From Blasia pusilla (taxonomy: Eukaryota; Marchantiophyta; Marchantiopsida; Blasiales), in NCBI GenBank assembly GCA_050084515.1, contig CM114272.1:34162001-34226000 (forward strand): 64,000 nucleotides of DNA, read 5' to 3'. Shown here piece by piece: positions 9,839-21,994 of the stretch. The position numbers and the translations under genes were made by a program. The notes beneath the pieces were generated by a model. The model was not told the DNA's origin. It searched no databases and saw only the letters and a program-made list of their open reading frames with translations. Position 1 is the first letter of the stretch. Every line of letters starts with the position of its first letter.

Positions 9839-10015
9839 TGAGTTGTGGTACACTTGTGTTTGTGGATGCTCTCGTCTATATTATTTATGTATGTGAGTAT
9901 GGTATGTTAGCGATATATGTTGTATGACGATGTGGATTCGCACGACATATATGTTGTGTGGTGTATATATGTGACCATCAATTTGGATTGTGTAGCGATG
10001 TGTATGCACATGACA
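9839..10015 (+). repeat. Second partial LTR unit after the 3' LTR core
   Basis: 9839-9950 is a diverged copy of 9362-9470 (GTACACTTGTGTTTGTGGATG and following). 9952-10014 is a diverged copy of the start of the LTR core. The order at this end is therefore X, core, X', partial core, which suggests tandem duplication inside the LTR or two LTRs fused by recombination. Confidence 0.55.
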
Positions 10016-11360
10016 CACTTCACCAAAAACATATAGAATGTTGCTCAACATCCAACCTATCCATGGAATGCATGTACTTGAATGAAAGAGAAACAATTTC
10101 TTTACTTCATAAAATCCCAAGGCATCCTTGCACTTCAGAGATACAACGTGATCTTCTTAACATAAGATAAAGATCCCAGTCCTCGATTCTACCTTTTCTC
10201 CTCTATGACCTCCTAATACTCCTTTAGAATCTATGAAGAGTCACACCTCCGCACACTCCTATGTTCTCGTATTAGTGGACATCTCCGAGAAGTTCTCTAC
10301 TAAGTAGCTCAATTAAGGGTTATCCAACTAATCTTTCATATCCTATCTCCTCCAAGATTTTTTCAATGTCATGAGCCCTCATTTTCTTTCGTAGCTTACT
10401 AATTCTATTCACTAAGTAAGCCAACTGAAATGTCATATCATTCCTATCATTCCCAACTTGCTTCATTGCTACACATAATATCTCTCCTCTCTATACTAAT
10501 GTCTAATAGCTCTCTCAAAGTGTATTATGGTCTTCTACTACTCGTGCATCTAAATCTACCATGTCATGGTAGATGAGACGTAGGGCGAGATAGTATCGAG
10601 GCCTTAGAGGGGCCTTGTACTTCCCTATTTTGAGAGGTCATATATAACCTGCTCTTAGGATGTGACCTATGAGTGTAGGTCACCTTTCCCTTTATGAGGA
10701 GTGACAACCTTGTAGAGTTTGATCCTCCCATCCTTCTATGGAGCCATTTGGACCTATAGGGTCGAGGGTTAGTTGGTAGCTAGTTTCATGAGGGGACCAC
10801 ATGTGTAGTTGTTAGGGAGTTAGTACCTTCTGTAGTACATGTCGGTAGTGACCTGCTAGGAGGGAGGTTACCTATATGTATAGGTCACCCATGGAGATGC
10901 CCAGGGGGACAAACCTCGGATCAAGCTCATTCAGAGCTCATCTTCCTTGGGATCAGACCCATGTTGGGATCTGTGATATCGTGTAGCCTGCATGTATTGA
11001 GTTTGGATTCTCTTTTGAAGAGTGGGCTAGGATTGATCAAAGATCACACATATTGAGAGTTATTTGCATATTTTCTCCTTTTGTTGCAGAAGTGTGTATC
11101 ATTGATATGGATGTCTAGATGAAGCATGGTTGATTGTAGATTTTTTCAGAGTTAAAATTCATGTCAACTTTATATTTGGGTTGTCAAGTCGTTCATGCAT
11201 AAATATGTTAGGATTCATTGCTAGATGGATCTTAGACTTGTGTGCATGACAACCGATGTATGTTTGCACGACGATTCTCACATTACTCCACTTATCTTCT
11301 AACTCCATGATATTCTCCTTCAACTCCTTTAATAACTGATTCTTCTACAATAGCTTCTTT

Positions 11361-11532
11361 CATCTGCTTGATAGTGGCTTGGGCCTTGTAAAGTTTCCTC
11401 GATTGCTAATCCCATAAAACTTGCTCCACATGTCTGCATCACAATTCTTTGGCTGATACCGAAGTTTGTCCAATCTTGCAGACACTTGTTCCTTAAAACC
11501 TCTTAGTAATTCCACACATCAGATCTTCCATT
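11361..11532. repeat. 172-bp direct repeat, copy 1
   Basis: Starts CATCTGCTTGATAGTGGCT and ends CAGATCTTCCATT. Nearly identical to 12093-12264, with only a handful of substitutions. The spacing is 732 bp and the intervening sequence is not repeated. Confidence 0.85.
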
Positions 11533-12092
11533 ATATCCCCTCCTAAAGAAACAAGAGTCACTTTGGTCAATTTCCATAACCTCGACTTCTTCATTGTCTT
11601 GCTTGCTCTTAGTCCTCTAACGCTTTTTGTTGTAACTCTTCACTAAAGGAGTTGATTCATGTTATTGCTCTGCTTGACCTTCTTAGAATTTGCGCTCATT
11701 TGGTCTAAAGACTTCATCTACAATCACAATTTCTACGTCTTCATCCAAGTATCATTGGAACTCTTCCATGTGTCCCTAGTTCTTGGCTGCCCAGCGATGT
11801 ACCAAATGCCCTCCAACATTAGACATTGTGGCCTTGTTCTCCAAAAACACCATCACCTACCATTGCATACCTAGTCTAATATAGTGTCCCCAATTCACAA
11901 TTGCAAGGGTCTCCTCCCATACTTTGTTGTAGAAGTCAAAGTTATTGCTTTGCATTCTTGATGGCATGTTTGGACTACAGATGCTTTGTAATACCTTACA
12001 AAATAGTTTGAAGTCCTCTATCAATTTTTTATTTCCTCATCGTCATAGCCATTCACTGTGTTTTACTTCAAGGGATTCTTAAGGAGACATTC

Positions 12093-12264
12093 CATCTGCT
12101 TGATAGTGGCTCAGGCCTTGTAAAGTTTCCTCGATTGCTAATCCCATAAAACTTGCTCCACATGTCTACATCAAAGTTCTTTGGCTGATACCGAAGTTTG
12201 TCCAATCTTGCAGACACTTGTTCCTTAAAACCTCTTAGTAATTCCACACATCAGATCTTCCATT
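12093..12264. repeat. 172-bp direct repeat, copy 2
   Basis: Partner of 11361-11532. The two copies stay in register over their whole length, so this is a recent segmental duplication or the remains of one repeat unit on both sides of an insertion. Confidence 0.85.
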
Positions 12265-12270
12265 TGTTGT

Positions 12271-15200
12271 CCAACATTGTCTTCAACGTATACATGGGCT
12301 CGGCCCTAGTCCAACGACTTGCTAGCCATTTTGTAGCATGCACCAAGCTTGTGCGTCACCCATAGAGCCCTACATCGAGCCCACACATGGCTTGCACTGA
12401 GCCTTCCTGGCTCGCATTGCATGGGCTTGATACAGGCCAAGCAGAGGCCCGCAACCCACACACACGTTTGATCTCTTCCGCCTCCTTAATCCTAGCCCGC
12501 ACCTATCCCTGTTTCTTGATCTCGTGTAGGCGATCGGGGTTCCAAAAAATCCTCTATGGGTGACTTCAAATGACGTGTTGAGCATGTTCATGGACTTGTC
12601 CGGACATGTCCATCTCATGGTTGGACAAGTCCTTTTCCGAGAAACCTTGTCTAGCCCTCTCTAAGAACCCTACATATGTTAATACCTTAATCCTCAAGAA
12701 CCCTATGAGTTCTTGAGGATGCATGTTGAAGGATCCTAATGCTAATATGTCTTATTTTGGTGCGTATTGTTCTAGGACCCTGTGGTACTTCATATCTTCT
12801 TTGTCCCTAAATTTCTCCTTGCAATATCCTCAACCAGTACCTTTCCTTTAGGACACTTCACACATTCACTTCTTCACATTCCTTATGACTTCTTCATAAT
12901 GCCTACTTCTTCACCAAAAAGACAAGACTTTCCTAAGAAAATAAAAAATCCCACTATTTTTTTGGGGTCTTTGAAGCAAAGTAGAAGACAACATAAGTAT
13001 TTTCACCTGAGGAGAAAGTAACAAGATTTTCTAGAAAATAAAAAAAAGAATTTTTTTCCAAATATTCAAGTTATGCAAGAAAGGGGGATATAATTGGCGA
13101 TTTTGATTGGGAACTATTTTAGTTGAGTGCAACTTGCGAGTACTCTTGTTATTATGCTCTTTTCATACTGGTTAGAATCAGCATTAACATATTTATTAAT
13201 CACATTATTTGCATTTATTGTGTTATCCACATTTAAATTCATTACACACATAAATAAAATTTTGAATGATATGAAAGAATGTCTTACAAGTTTTGATAAG
13301 AATTCGATACATTTGTGTAAGGATTTAACGAAGATTTCAGTAAGAACTCAAGAAAATGCATGATCGAGTGTTTGTTTTTTTTCAAGGAAATGGAAAAAGA
13401 AGGGAAAATCGAGTTGGATGGAGGATGATAAAATTTAAAAAACTAAAAATAAAATCAAAACATAAATCTTCCTTTCATCTATAATTTTAGAAGGACATGA
13501 ATTTTCTTCACCTTTCTCTTTCCTCGGGTGTTGAAACCTTAATATAGAATAGGACATGAATCTTAGGGTTTAGGAAATATTTCTTTTAATATGTTAACCA
13601 AGTTATATGATGAAAGTTGGACCATCCCAAGGTTTAGACAATCACTAACACCTTCCTCAATTTTAACTCGTTAACTCGGAGTAAGAGAACCACCCCCCCC
13701 ACTCCTTGAAAGGTGCAACCCTCGTCTACTTTCCTTAAATGTAGGGGCGCTAAAAAAGAAAATTTACTCATTTATAAGTTCTAACAAAGTAAATCTTCTT
13801 CCTTGTTTTGAATGCAACTTCGAATCGTGATACTCGATGATATGCTTTATTGAGCTCTAAGGAAGGAATTAGAGCTCAATAAAAATTGCGTTGGACTTCA
13901 CGAGAGTCTTTCTTGGACCTTCACGTACGTACGTGAAGGTGAGAGGGAGGTGGTGACTAAAATTCTCTTGGACTTAACCCTTTGGCACCATTGAAAGTGT
14001 ATTTGTTGGACCGTACGTGAAGGTGGAGGTGAGGGAAGACAAACTTGTGTGCTTAATCCTTTTTGGTTTGGATTATCTAGCCATTATTAGACGTGGGAAA
14101 CTCGAGGAAAGTAGCAAGCATGGGTTTTGGCTACAATGTAACCGGAGCAGGTAACCTGTGATGCATGGGAGGGATTCTGCAAGTCGTCCTTTCGTCACCT
14201 AACCCCTAACCAAACCTAACTTAACCGAGAAGACAAAGAAGATTGAGGGAGCCCAGGGGATTAGCGAAGATAATCTATAATTACTAACAAAACAAAAGAG
14301 GGAAAGAACGAATCGAGGAGCAAAACATCCATCCACATCCATCCATTTTGACGAAGATGAAAATGCTAGTAAATGTAACCACTTCCTATATATATAAGGG
14401 GAGCTCAAAGCTTTACCGCCGGAATTCAAACATGAATACAAATTAAGGCGTAAGGTACAAGTGACGGATTAAGGAGTGTGGGTTGTCATAGGCATCGGGA
14501 GTCATAGCCATTGCCCTTAGTAAGTAACCAATTGCAAGAAAATGTGGAATGTGAAAATTGACATGACCTAATAGAATCTAAAAAAAAAGGGTAGTTCTTA
14601 AGTGAGGTCTTCTTTGCATCTACACTCTCGATGCCAAGAACGGTATTCTTTGTAAAGTTGACAAGTAGTCAAAGTTGCTTTGAGTAGAACTAAAACTGAT
14701 AGGGGAGTGGGGCAGCAAGACTCAAGACGTAGGACATAAAATTAACCATGAATTTATCATGAAAAAGTGGCATTATTTTAAGTAGAACTCCAAAATCCAT
14801 TCAGAACTTTATAAGACTCATAATATTTTTTCTAATAATGAATTTTTTTTTGGGAGTTAAGTCCATTCAATCCGCACATTGCATAATGCTTGCATTGAAA
14901 TGGGAACGTGTTCCAATATGCTGATGGTGTAGTTTGGTTGACCATGTGCTTAATATTTTTCTTTTCTCTCCCTTATTTGTTCCAAAATTTTACTCTCACT
15001 AGAAATTTTTTTATCATTTAAAAGTTAAAATTGCTATTACCACTCCCACAAATTTTTTTTCCAGTAAACCAACCGCATACAGCTCTTTTTCATAACTTTT
15101 TATAATTCATAATTTTTTGAAAAAAGAAATGGGAAAATAGAAGCTCCCAGTCCGCGCACAGTGCCTACTCCCGAGTCCCTACGGGTCCTTCCGAGAGACT
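12271..15200. other. Intergenic AT-rich DNA
   Basis: No gene supported. The open frames at 12782-13021 and 13127-13363 are short, low in complexity and have no homologue that I recognise. Small perfect inverted repeats occur at 12690-12720 (12-bp stem, 7-nt loop), 13846-13883 (14-bp stem, 10-nt loop) and 13917-13940 (24-bp palindrome). Confidence 0.5.
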
Positions 15201-15412
15201 CAGACTGAACCATCATAACTCCCCGGATTAAGGTGGGGTTTCGTCGGCTTTTGGGCAAACTTTTTAACGAACTGGTCACAGAAATTCTGGCATCAGCAGA
15301 GTGAGCAAAGATCCCATTTTGGCAGGCAGTGAGGAGACATTAAGAGCTCCAAGTGCAATTGACTTTTCTTTGGGAAGCACTACAGTGTTTGATCGATGTT
15401 CGGAAGCACATT

Positions 15413-15486
15413 CATGCAAACGGAGTCTCAGAGGGACGAATCATCCATTCATCCAATCTTCGTCCCTCTGAGACTCCGTTTGCATG
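15413..15486. repeat. Perfect 28-bp inverted repeat with 18-nt loop
   Basis: Left arm 15413-15440 begins CATGCAAACGGAGTCTC; right arm 15459-15486 is its exact reverse complement. The loop is 15441-15458. There is no mismatch in 28 bp. It lies about 730 bp upstream of the PHO1-A start codon. It could be a fresh foldback insertion, a MITE remnant or a small-RNA hairpin. Confidence 0.9.
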
Positions 15487-15766
15487 TTCGCGGTTTCCAG
15501 TATCTGGTTTTGGGCGTTGAAAAGTTGCGATAGGGGAAACGGAGGCCGCAATTTGTCGCAAACCTGTGCGTTCACGATCGAGTGCACTATTCCCTCGCGA
15601 GGTGCTTGGAAACCCTCCCAAAACCCCCCTTGTGCACGAACTAAGCGAAGAACAGTTCCCGTGAATGGCGCGGGTGTTCGGAAGATGAGCTGCCTAATAT
15701 ATACATGTCCCGTCTGGAATTCCCAGCGGGATTAGAAGGAAGTCTCACAGACCGAAAGCTGAAGAT

Positions 15767-15774
15767 CTATAAAG
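15767..15774 (+). promoter_or_regulatory. Candidate TATA box of PHO1-like gene A
   Basis: CTATAAAG, about 440 bp before the start codon at 16213. A run of four CCCCG units follows at 15821-15840. Position and sequence are reasonable for a plant core promoter with a long 5' leader, but nothing else supports the choice. Confidence 0.3.
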
Positions 15775-16308
15775 CTGTGATATAGTCTCAGCTCTATGAG
15801 GTTTTTTGACGAGTAAGAAGCCCCGCCCCGCCCCGCCCCGTCCCCAGGGAGAATGCGCTCTGCGCTCTGTAGAATTTTGATTTGGCGAGCGAGAGTACAG
15901 GACAAGCGATGTGCGGTGCGTGTAACAGTGCGCAGGCAGATCTGGTCAATGTCTGGAATCGATGAGGTTAAGGAGGCGATGATTGAGATACACGCTACGA
16001 GTGTGAATTGATTCGATCATCAGTAGAGGAAAATCCGTTGCTGGTAGATGGTCGGTGATGTATGATAACCGTGCAGTGAAGAGGCTGTAGACGAGTGCAG
16101 GTGTAGCTGGAAATGTCGTTACAGTGAATGTCACCGTGAGTCGAAGACATTCGTGATGGGATGATGAATACGAGAGTTTCTTAGAGCGTGGTGTTGGAAG
16201 AGGTGGGAGGAGATGGTGAAGTTTGCGAAGTATTTGAGCGTGCATCTGGTTCCGGAGTGGAGGACAGCGTACTGTAATTACAAAAAGTTGAAGAAGGATT
16301 TGAGGCGG

Positions 16309-17900
16309 GTGAAGAATCAGAGAAGCGGAGAAGTTCGCATACTGCGACAGCACTCTCTGCAGCGCTTGCGAACGCAGCCTCGTGATGATGGCATACTGGT
16401 ACGAGGTCGACAAGAAGGATTCTTAGTATGTGAGATTCCACACGAGAGTGTCGATGGAGAGATAATAAAAGGACCTTCCACTGATTGCATCGGTTGATAT
16501 TCAGTTGCATGTCGACCTACCAAAATTTCTCTCGTCTGTAGGAACTCCACGGATTTCTCACTTGACGATGACATAAGCTGCAGTTGAACGTGAAAACGTC
16601 CGCAACTGTAATGCCCACAAATTACACCATGACTTGACATGTGACGATTCATTCCGCAGAGCTTTCGTGCTTGCACATTTCGGGCCTCTCCCGGGATAGA
16701 AATGGCTGCAGGAGATTTGCTCAATCCATAACTGAGCGGTGGTTGGTGCGGCCTCAGGCCCGCCTGATTGTTCGTACACGGCTTGTCTAATTGGAGTTCA
16801 TCTCTCTTCCGACGGTAGATGGAAGCTTTAGCTGAACCTCCGCAGATCTCTGCGAGATTCAATACCTGTGCGGATAGCGGGGGCGATTCCATCCAAAGAG
16901 TTGTGGATTCATCTTCCCAGACCACAAGGAATGACCTTCATGAGTCACCCGTGCTCGAACCTTCGCTTCACTTCCATGTGCACAAACCTTCGGTTTGCAC
17001 CCGCGCACGATGTCTGCAAGTCAAGAGCCTCCCTAGAATGCGGTACATGCTCCGTGGTAAATGACTTCGGGCTTAATCTTCCTTGAGGACGCCTGGTCAC
17101 TGGCCGTGGGGCGATGGGAGCGCCTCATCCAGGGATTTCATTTCTTCCTTCGTGGCAACTTTTTTGCCGAGAAACTGCAAATCATCTCCTGCACCGCTCG
17201 AATATCGTACATCGCATTCGCAGGTAGGTGTTCTCACCTTCGCGCTCATCAATTGTGATCTCTTAAGTCTTTGGTAGTCCGTCTTGCTTTGACGGAGCCC
17301 CTTACGGCTCGAAAACCACAACTCGTGAGCCGACATGCGGCGGAGGACACCACCCGTGCGAGCACATGTAGATTACACTTCTGGCATTCTCGTCTCAAGA
17401 AGGAAAGCTCACATGCTTATGCGAGGTTCACTGGTCTTGACGCCACAAGACACTGTTGATAAGTTTGTCGGGGGCGGAGGTGTTTCGATTCTATCTGGAG
17501 TGTCGACTGGAGGATTTTGTCGTGGTTACCATACCTTACCTGCCCCTATCCAATTATCTCTCTGGGCTCCATCGTTACGGGTCAGCCTACATATGATCCA
17601 GGAGCTAAACAAAAAACTGTCCATGACTTGCGTTGAAATTCTCTTGAGTTCCGACATTCCGCACCTGCAACTCAGTTTGCCCGCTCTCGTCTTCTTCCGG
17701 AGGACTTTATCGGATTGAGTTTTAACAGATGGTAACTCAAGTGCTCCGCTTGGCTTTTTCGCTTGAGAGGCGCTTAGCGGAGGTGGTCAAAACAGCGAAT
17801 GTTGAGTCGGTGGATTGGGTCTGGGACATTGTCGGTCGGATACGGTGTATGGAACCGGAATTGGAAACTGATGATGAATTTTTCAATTTTTTTCTTGCAG
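16309..17900 (+). other. First intron of PHO1-like gene A
   Basis: Donor GGGTGAAG at 16309 and acceptor TTTCTTGCAG ending at 17900, both in phase 0, join the first SPX helix region to its C-terminal half. Several open frames of 60-200 codons lie here on both strands, but none resembles a known protein and they overlap one another. An alternative is that a further small SPX exon hides in this 1.6 kb. Confidence 0.5.
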
Positions 17901-20900
17901 GTGCATCATAGGACAGCCGACGTTCATGGGTCCCAGGTTGATCTGGTTGAAACCGAGTTGTTGATGCCTCCAGCTCGAGTACAAAATGAGAAACTGTTCT
18001 TCAGTAGACTCGATTCTGAGCTCAACAAAGTGAACGAATTTTACAGGCTCAAAGAGAAGGAGTTCAGGCAACATGCAGAAATTCTAGACGTGCAGATGCA
18101 AACGCTGTTTGAGCTGAAAAGTGCCGCAGAGAACAAATTCCGCAGCCCAGGTCGTTCAGAAGGAGGGAAAGGAGACAACGACCTGACAACCCCTTTGAAG
18201 AGTAAGATGTGTGCACATCAATATATGTAGAGGGCAGAACTAACTACTGTCCCGGTTCAAAGTTGCTGCGGAGTGCTATGAATGCATGATCGTCTTGAGC
18301 CTCCTGTATCAACGCAGTCATCACGAGCAACAGCTCTGGCGTGGTCCAATCTGTAAGAAAGTGGTGCTGTTTTCATACATGTTGGCTTACTGATGCATGT
18401 ACTCTGCTGTAATTCCAGGACAAAGCTCTATCGATGTCATGGATTCAGTGGTTTTGCAGCACAATGAAATGCTCTTTCAAACTATTACAAACCACAGAAC
18501 GGCTTCAGGCAATGGTATACCTGAGGAAAACCAGTTAATCTCCATCAGAGAGCAACTAGGTGGCATCGACTCGAGAAGGTCGGAGACTATGTCCGATTCG
18601 GATGACAACGTGGACGAGGAGCAGCCGGCTTCTCTGTCATCACGATGCTCTAGGGACATGATTAATGGGATATCGCCGACCCTTTCTGGAGATGCGTTAC
18701 ACAAGGTTAAGAACACAGCAAACGACGTAATCAGTGAAGCAGAAGATTTTCCCAGTTGCAAGACAAAAATTTATCATTCAGAGAAGATGTTACGTGACGC
18801 ATTCATCGAATTCTATCGCGGTTTGAGTCTACTGAGGAGCTACAGGTTTTTATCTGTTCTCACCAGACCGTGTTTCGAAATCGTTCGGGATCTGCTTTCT
18901 AATTTTCGTTCTCACTCACGGAGCCACCATTCAGCCTCCAGCACTGGATGTTCGGATGGATTGGAAGAATTCCTAGTGCTACTCCTCAGGGCTCCTAATG
19001 CTCTACATCTGAGGTGTAAGGGGCGTAGCCATGAACTATGTTTCTTCTTTTGGAGGAATTCTTTCCTCGATTCCAATTTTGGGCATTCTCTGCACGAATC
19101 CCATGTCTTGCTTCGAAATTGTCACATCAAATGGTTGGAACTTGCTTTCTGGATTCATATCCTTTCACTCGAAGCCCCCGGCCCACGTTCAATTAGCGAT
19201 TTTGCCTGACAGGAGGATATCGTGTACTGCTCGAAGTCATGGTTGCTGAATAGGCTTCTACCTGCCGACGGGTACATGAATGGGGTTTTCTTTATGGGTA
19301 ATTGACACTGGTCTATGTCCTTGACAAAGAGGGTATTTCCGTTCCTATCTCTCAACTATTATTTCCGTGGGATGTGTGACAGTCAATTGAACAAACTTGC
19401 ATTCACGAAGATACTGAAGAAATATGACAAGGTAAACTCTCTCGGCTCACCTCATGAATTTGCCACTCCATGTCGCAGTGCCGACAATACTTCAAACTGT
19501 TAGGATCCTAAAATCAGCCTGTATTCATGTCAGAACGCATCAGCCTACGAATAGAGGGCTTGTTTATGAAATCTTACCCTCAACTGCACTGGATGTTTCG
19601 TGCAGGTCACTGAAAGGGGTGCATCGACCGCATACTTGAGAACCGTTGATGATTCATACTTTCACACCTCGGATCGGGTAAGACGTGAAGACATGAAGAC
19701 AATCAGGCGTCTTTTGTTTTCTTCCTTTCATTTCACCGAGGAGCTTCCTTTCTCTTTCTTCTGTCAACATAACTGTTCAATTTGCCGTGGTGAAACTTAC
19801 ATCTTCGGTGTAAAAGGTGACGCTGTGACAAGCCTGAATATGGACTGGTTGTCAACTGCACCTTTCAGTACACATAACTTTGGTGTTGATAATTCACTCC
19901 TTCCAGTTGGAGCTATCAAGGAAGGTCCATCAGCTACCTAGGAAGCTAGCTCTCGTCAGCATTTGGCTTAAGACTATTTCTCAGAGAAGGTAATAACGAA
20001 TTTGCGTTTGGAGACATGTTCCAGGTGACATTCCTGCTAACATGGGTAGAGTCAATGTTCGCGGATTACTTTGTCAATGGGGATAGGCACAAGGCACGGA
20101 AGATCTTGAGGCCGAGACAAGCAAAAGCTCCTCACCGGATAACTTTCTTTTTAGGTACGTGATGATGATGCTGGTTTTAGTAGATAGTCTTCCAAAGGTC
20201 AATTGAGATGTTTTTAGCGACTTACTGACCTTGTATGCTATTACTACGACCTAGGTTCATCGTTGGGTGTATTGTTTAATGACATATTCGGCTCTTTTCG
20301 CAGGGCTGTTTTGTGGCTGCTCGTTAGCACTAGCTGTAGCATTTGGAGCAGTCGTTCATGTACTCTCTCAAAGTCTTCCAGAAGAAGAGCGAACTGATCG
20401 CTTGGCTTCATATATGAGATCAGTCTTCCCGATTTTCAGGTGCGGTTAATTGAAAAACTTGCCATTTGCATCGTTCTCAAGCAGGAAAAGAAGCCCGATC
20501 ACCATACTAATCCCAAGTTCAATCCCAAAGCTAGCACCAGCTGGCTCTGGGATGCAAACAACAGATCACCTTTTTGCAATCTCTTAGACTCAGATGCAAC
20601 ACCTTTTCTAGCTCTCAGCTACAGAAGGTAACTGTCGTATAAGACAAATTTTCACTGCTCTCTCCAGGAAAGCAGATCTGAATAGAACGCTGTTCTGGTG
20701 TCGTCTAATCAGTGAGCGGTGTCTATGGTCGCAAGGCTAGTATATTCACTACTTCAAGAGTGGAGTCCCTCCAGCACTGTCCAACCAGTGCGCAAGGCTG
20801 TGATAGGCACCACTTAATCACTAAAGTTTTTCTCTAGCCCATCCTCTCATATGGCATCTTCGTCACTTCTTCTCTCTGCACAATTCCAGATTCCGGTCTC

Positions 20901-20955
20901 TATCGCTATGGGATCAGGGAGCAGTGTCTGTGGTCGCAAGGTTTAGACAACCACT

Positions 20956-21864
20956 CGTTGCTCTTTGTGTTGTGACTTTCGCACAACCGGTGCGCGGGTG
21001 CTTACCTTGGTCTTGCAGCCGAAGCACTACTTGATGACTACCGTCTCTCTCTCTCGCACCGTCCAACCAGGGCGCGGGGTCTATGGTCGCAAGGCTATGA
21101 CAGGCACTACAGTCTCTCTCTTAAGCGGTAGATGACCAAGAGGTTAGCTGAACAAACATAAGATCCTCTTGAAGAAGTCTCGGGTTCAACTCTCCTCTTG
21201 ACGTGGGGCGGTCTCAACCCCAGGCAGTGGTGTCCCCTACCTAGGTCCATGTTCTTGACAGTGGGGGCAGGTCTCAACCCCAGGGCAGTGGCGTCCCCTA
21301 CCTAGGTCCATGTTCGAGAAAGAGAACGCTTGTGTGCCTTGATTATGCTCCCAGGTTAAAAATCTGGATAAAATTCCAGGCCTGAGTGAGAACCCAAATC
21401 TAGATGTGAAGGTGCCATGTCGGATGCGATATCAATTTCACATATGTGGAAGGGGTCCCATAAGCCAGATCAGCTTCCCGTGGACTAAAAATCCACTCTA
21501 CTCTCTCTCTCGCTCCAACACAGCATTGAGTAAGCGGCTGAGTCAAACCTTCAACTTTTGAATTCTAAAAATCTACTCTACTCTCTCTTTCTCGCTCCAA
21601 CACAGCATTGAGTAAGCGGCTGAGTCAAACCTTCAACTTTTGAATTAACTTTTGAAGATGCATCCTGAACCAGCACAACCGAAGAGCCATGTCTGCGGGA
21701 TTCCTTGTTTGGAACCTGGCTCAAGTTTAGGACCGGGATAGTCACCTTGTACAAAAAAAAGTATGGACGGGCACGTAATCAGAGTCCTGCACCCTGTGAT
21801 GATTGGGATGAAACCTAGTCACTACTTGGTCGCTTGTGCGAAAGTCACAACACAAAGAGCAACG
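20956..21864. repeat. 31-bp perfect inverted repeats 847 bp apart
   Basis: 20956-20986 (starts CGTTGCTCTTTGTGTTGTG) is exactly the reverse complement of 21834-21864. They may be internal or terminal inverted repeats of the element inside PHO1-A intron 7. No transposase frame lies between them. Confidence 0.8.
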
Positions 21865-21950
21865 ATCTATGCTGAAATTGCTAAGCTGGTACCACCACTT
21901 ACGATGATAGACCACCAAGAAGACGGCCTATGGGCCCAGAGCCTGATGAG

Positions 21951-21994
21951 GATTCAGCTCACCAGAATTCAGGTGAATTCTGGTGAGCTGAATC
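21951..21994. repeat. Perfect 20-bp inverted repeat with 4-nt loop
   Basis: Left arm GATTCAGCTCACCAGAATTC, loop AGGT, then the exact reverse complement. It lies within intron 7 of PHO1-A, just beyond the larger inverted pair, and adds to the impression of foldback DNA there. Confidence 0.85.

Larger units (their letters stand above)
10016..12270. other. Repeat-derived sequence without a recognisable gene
   Basis: Short open frames only. The segment holds two 172-bp direct repeats (11361-11532 and 12093-12264) listed separately. Between 10620 and 10930 are several related GGTCAC/GTGACC-containing phrases that may be an old LTR. No known domain was seen on either strand, although the reverse strand across the direct repeats could be a decayed element gene. 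Confidence 0.4.

Noticed and set aside
10555-10573. Nine-base inverted repeat TCTACCATG / CATGGTAGA
   Set aside because: Short and isolated; expected by chance in a window of this size.
13127-13363. Hydrophobic 78-codon frame that could be a small membrane protein
   Set aside because: AT-rich sequence gives hydrophobic translations by default; no homologue or start context.
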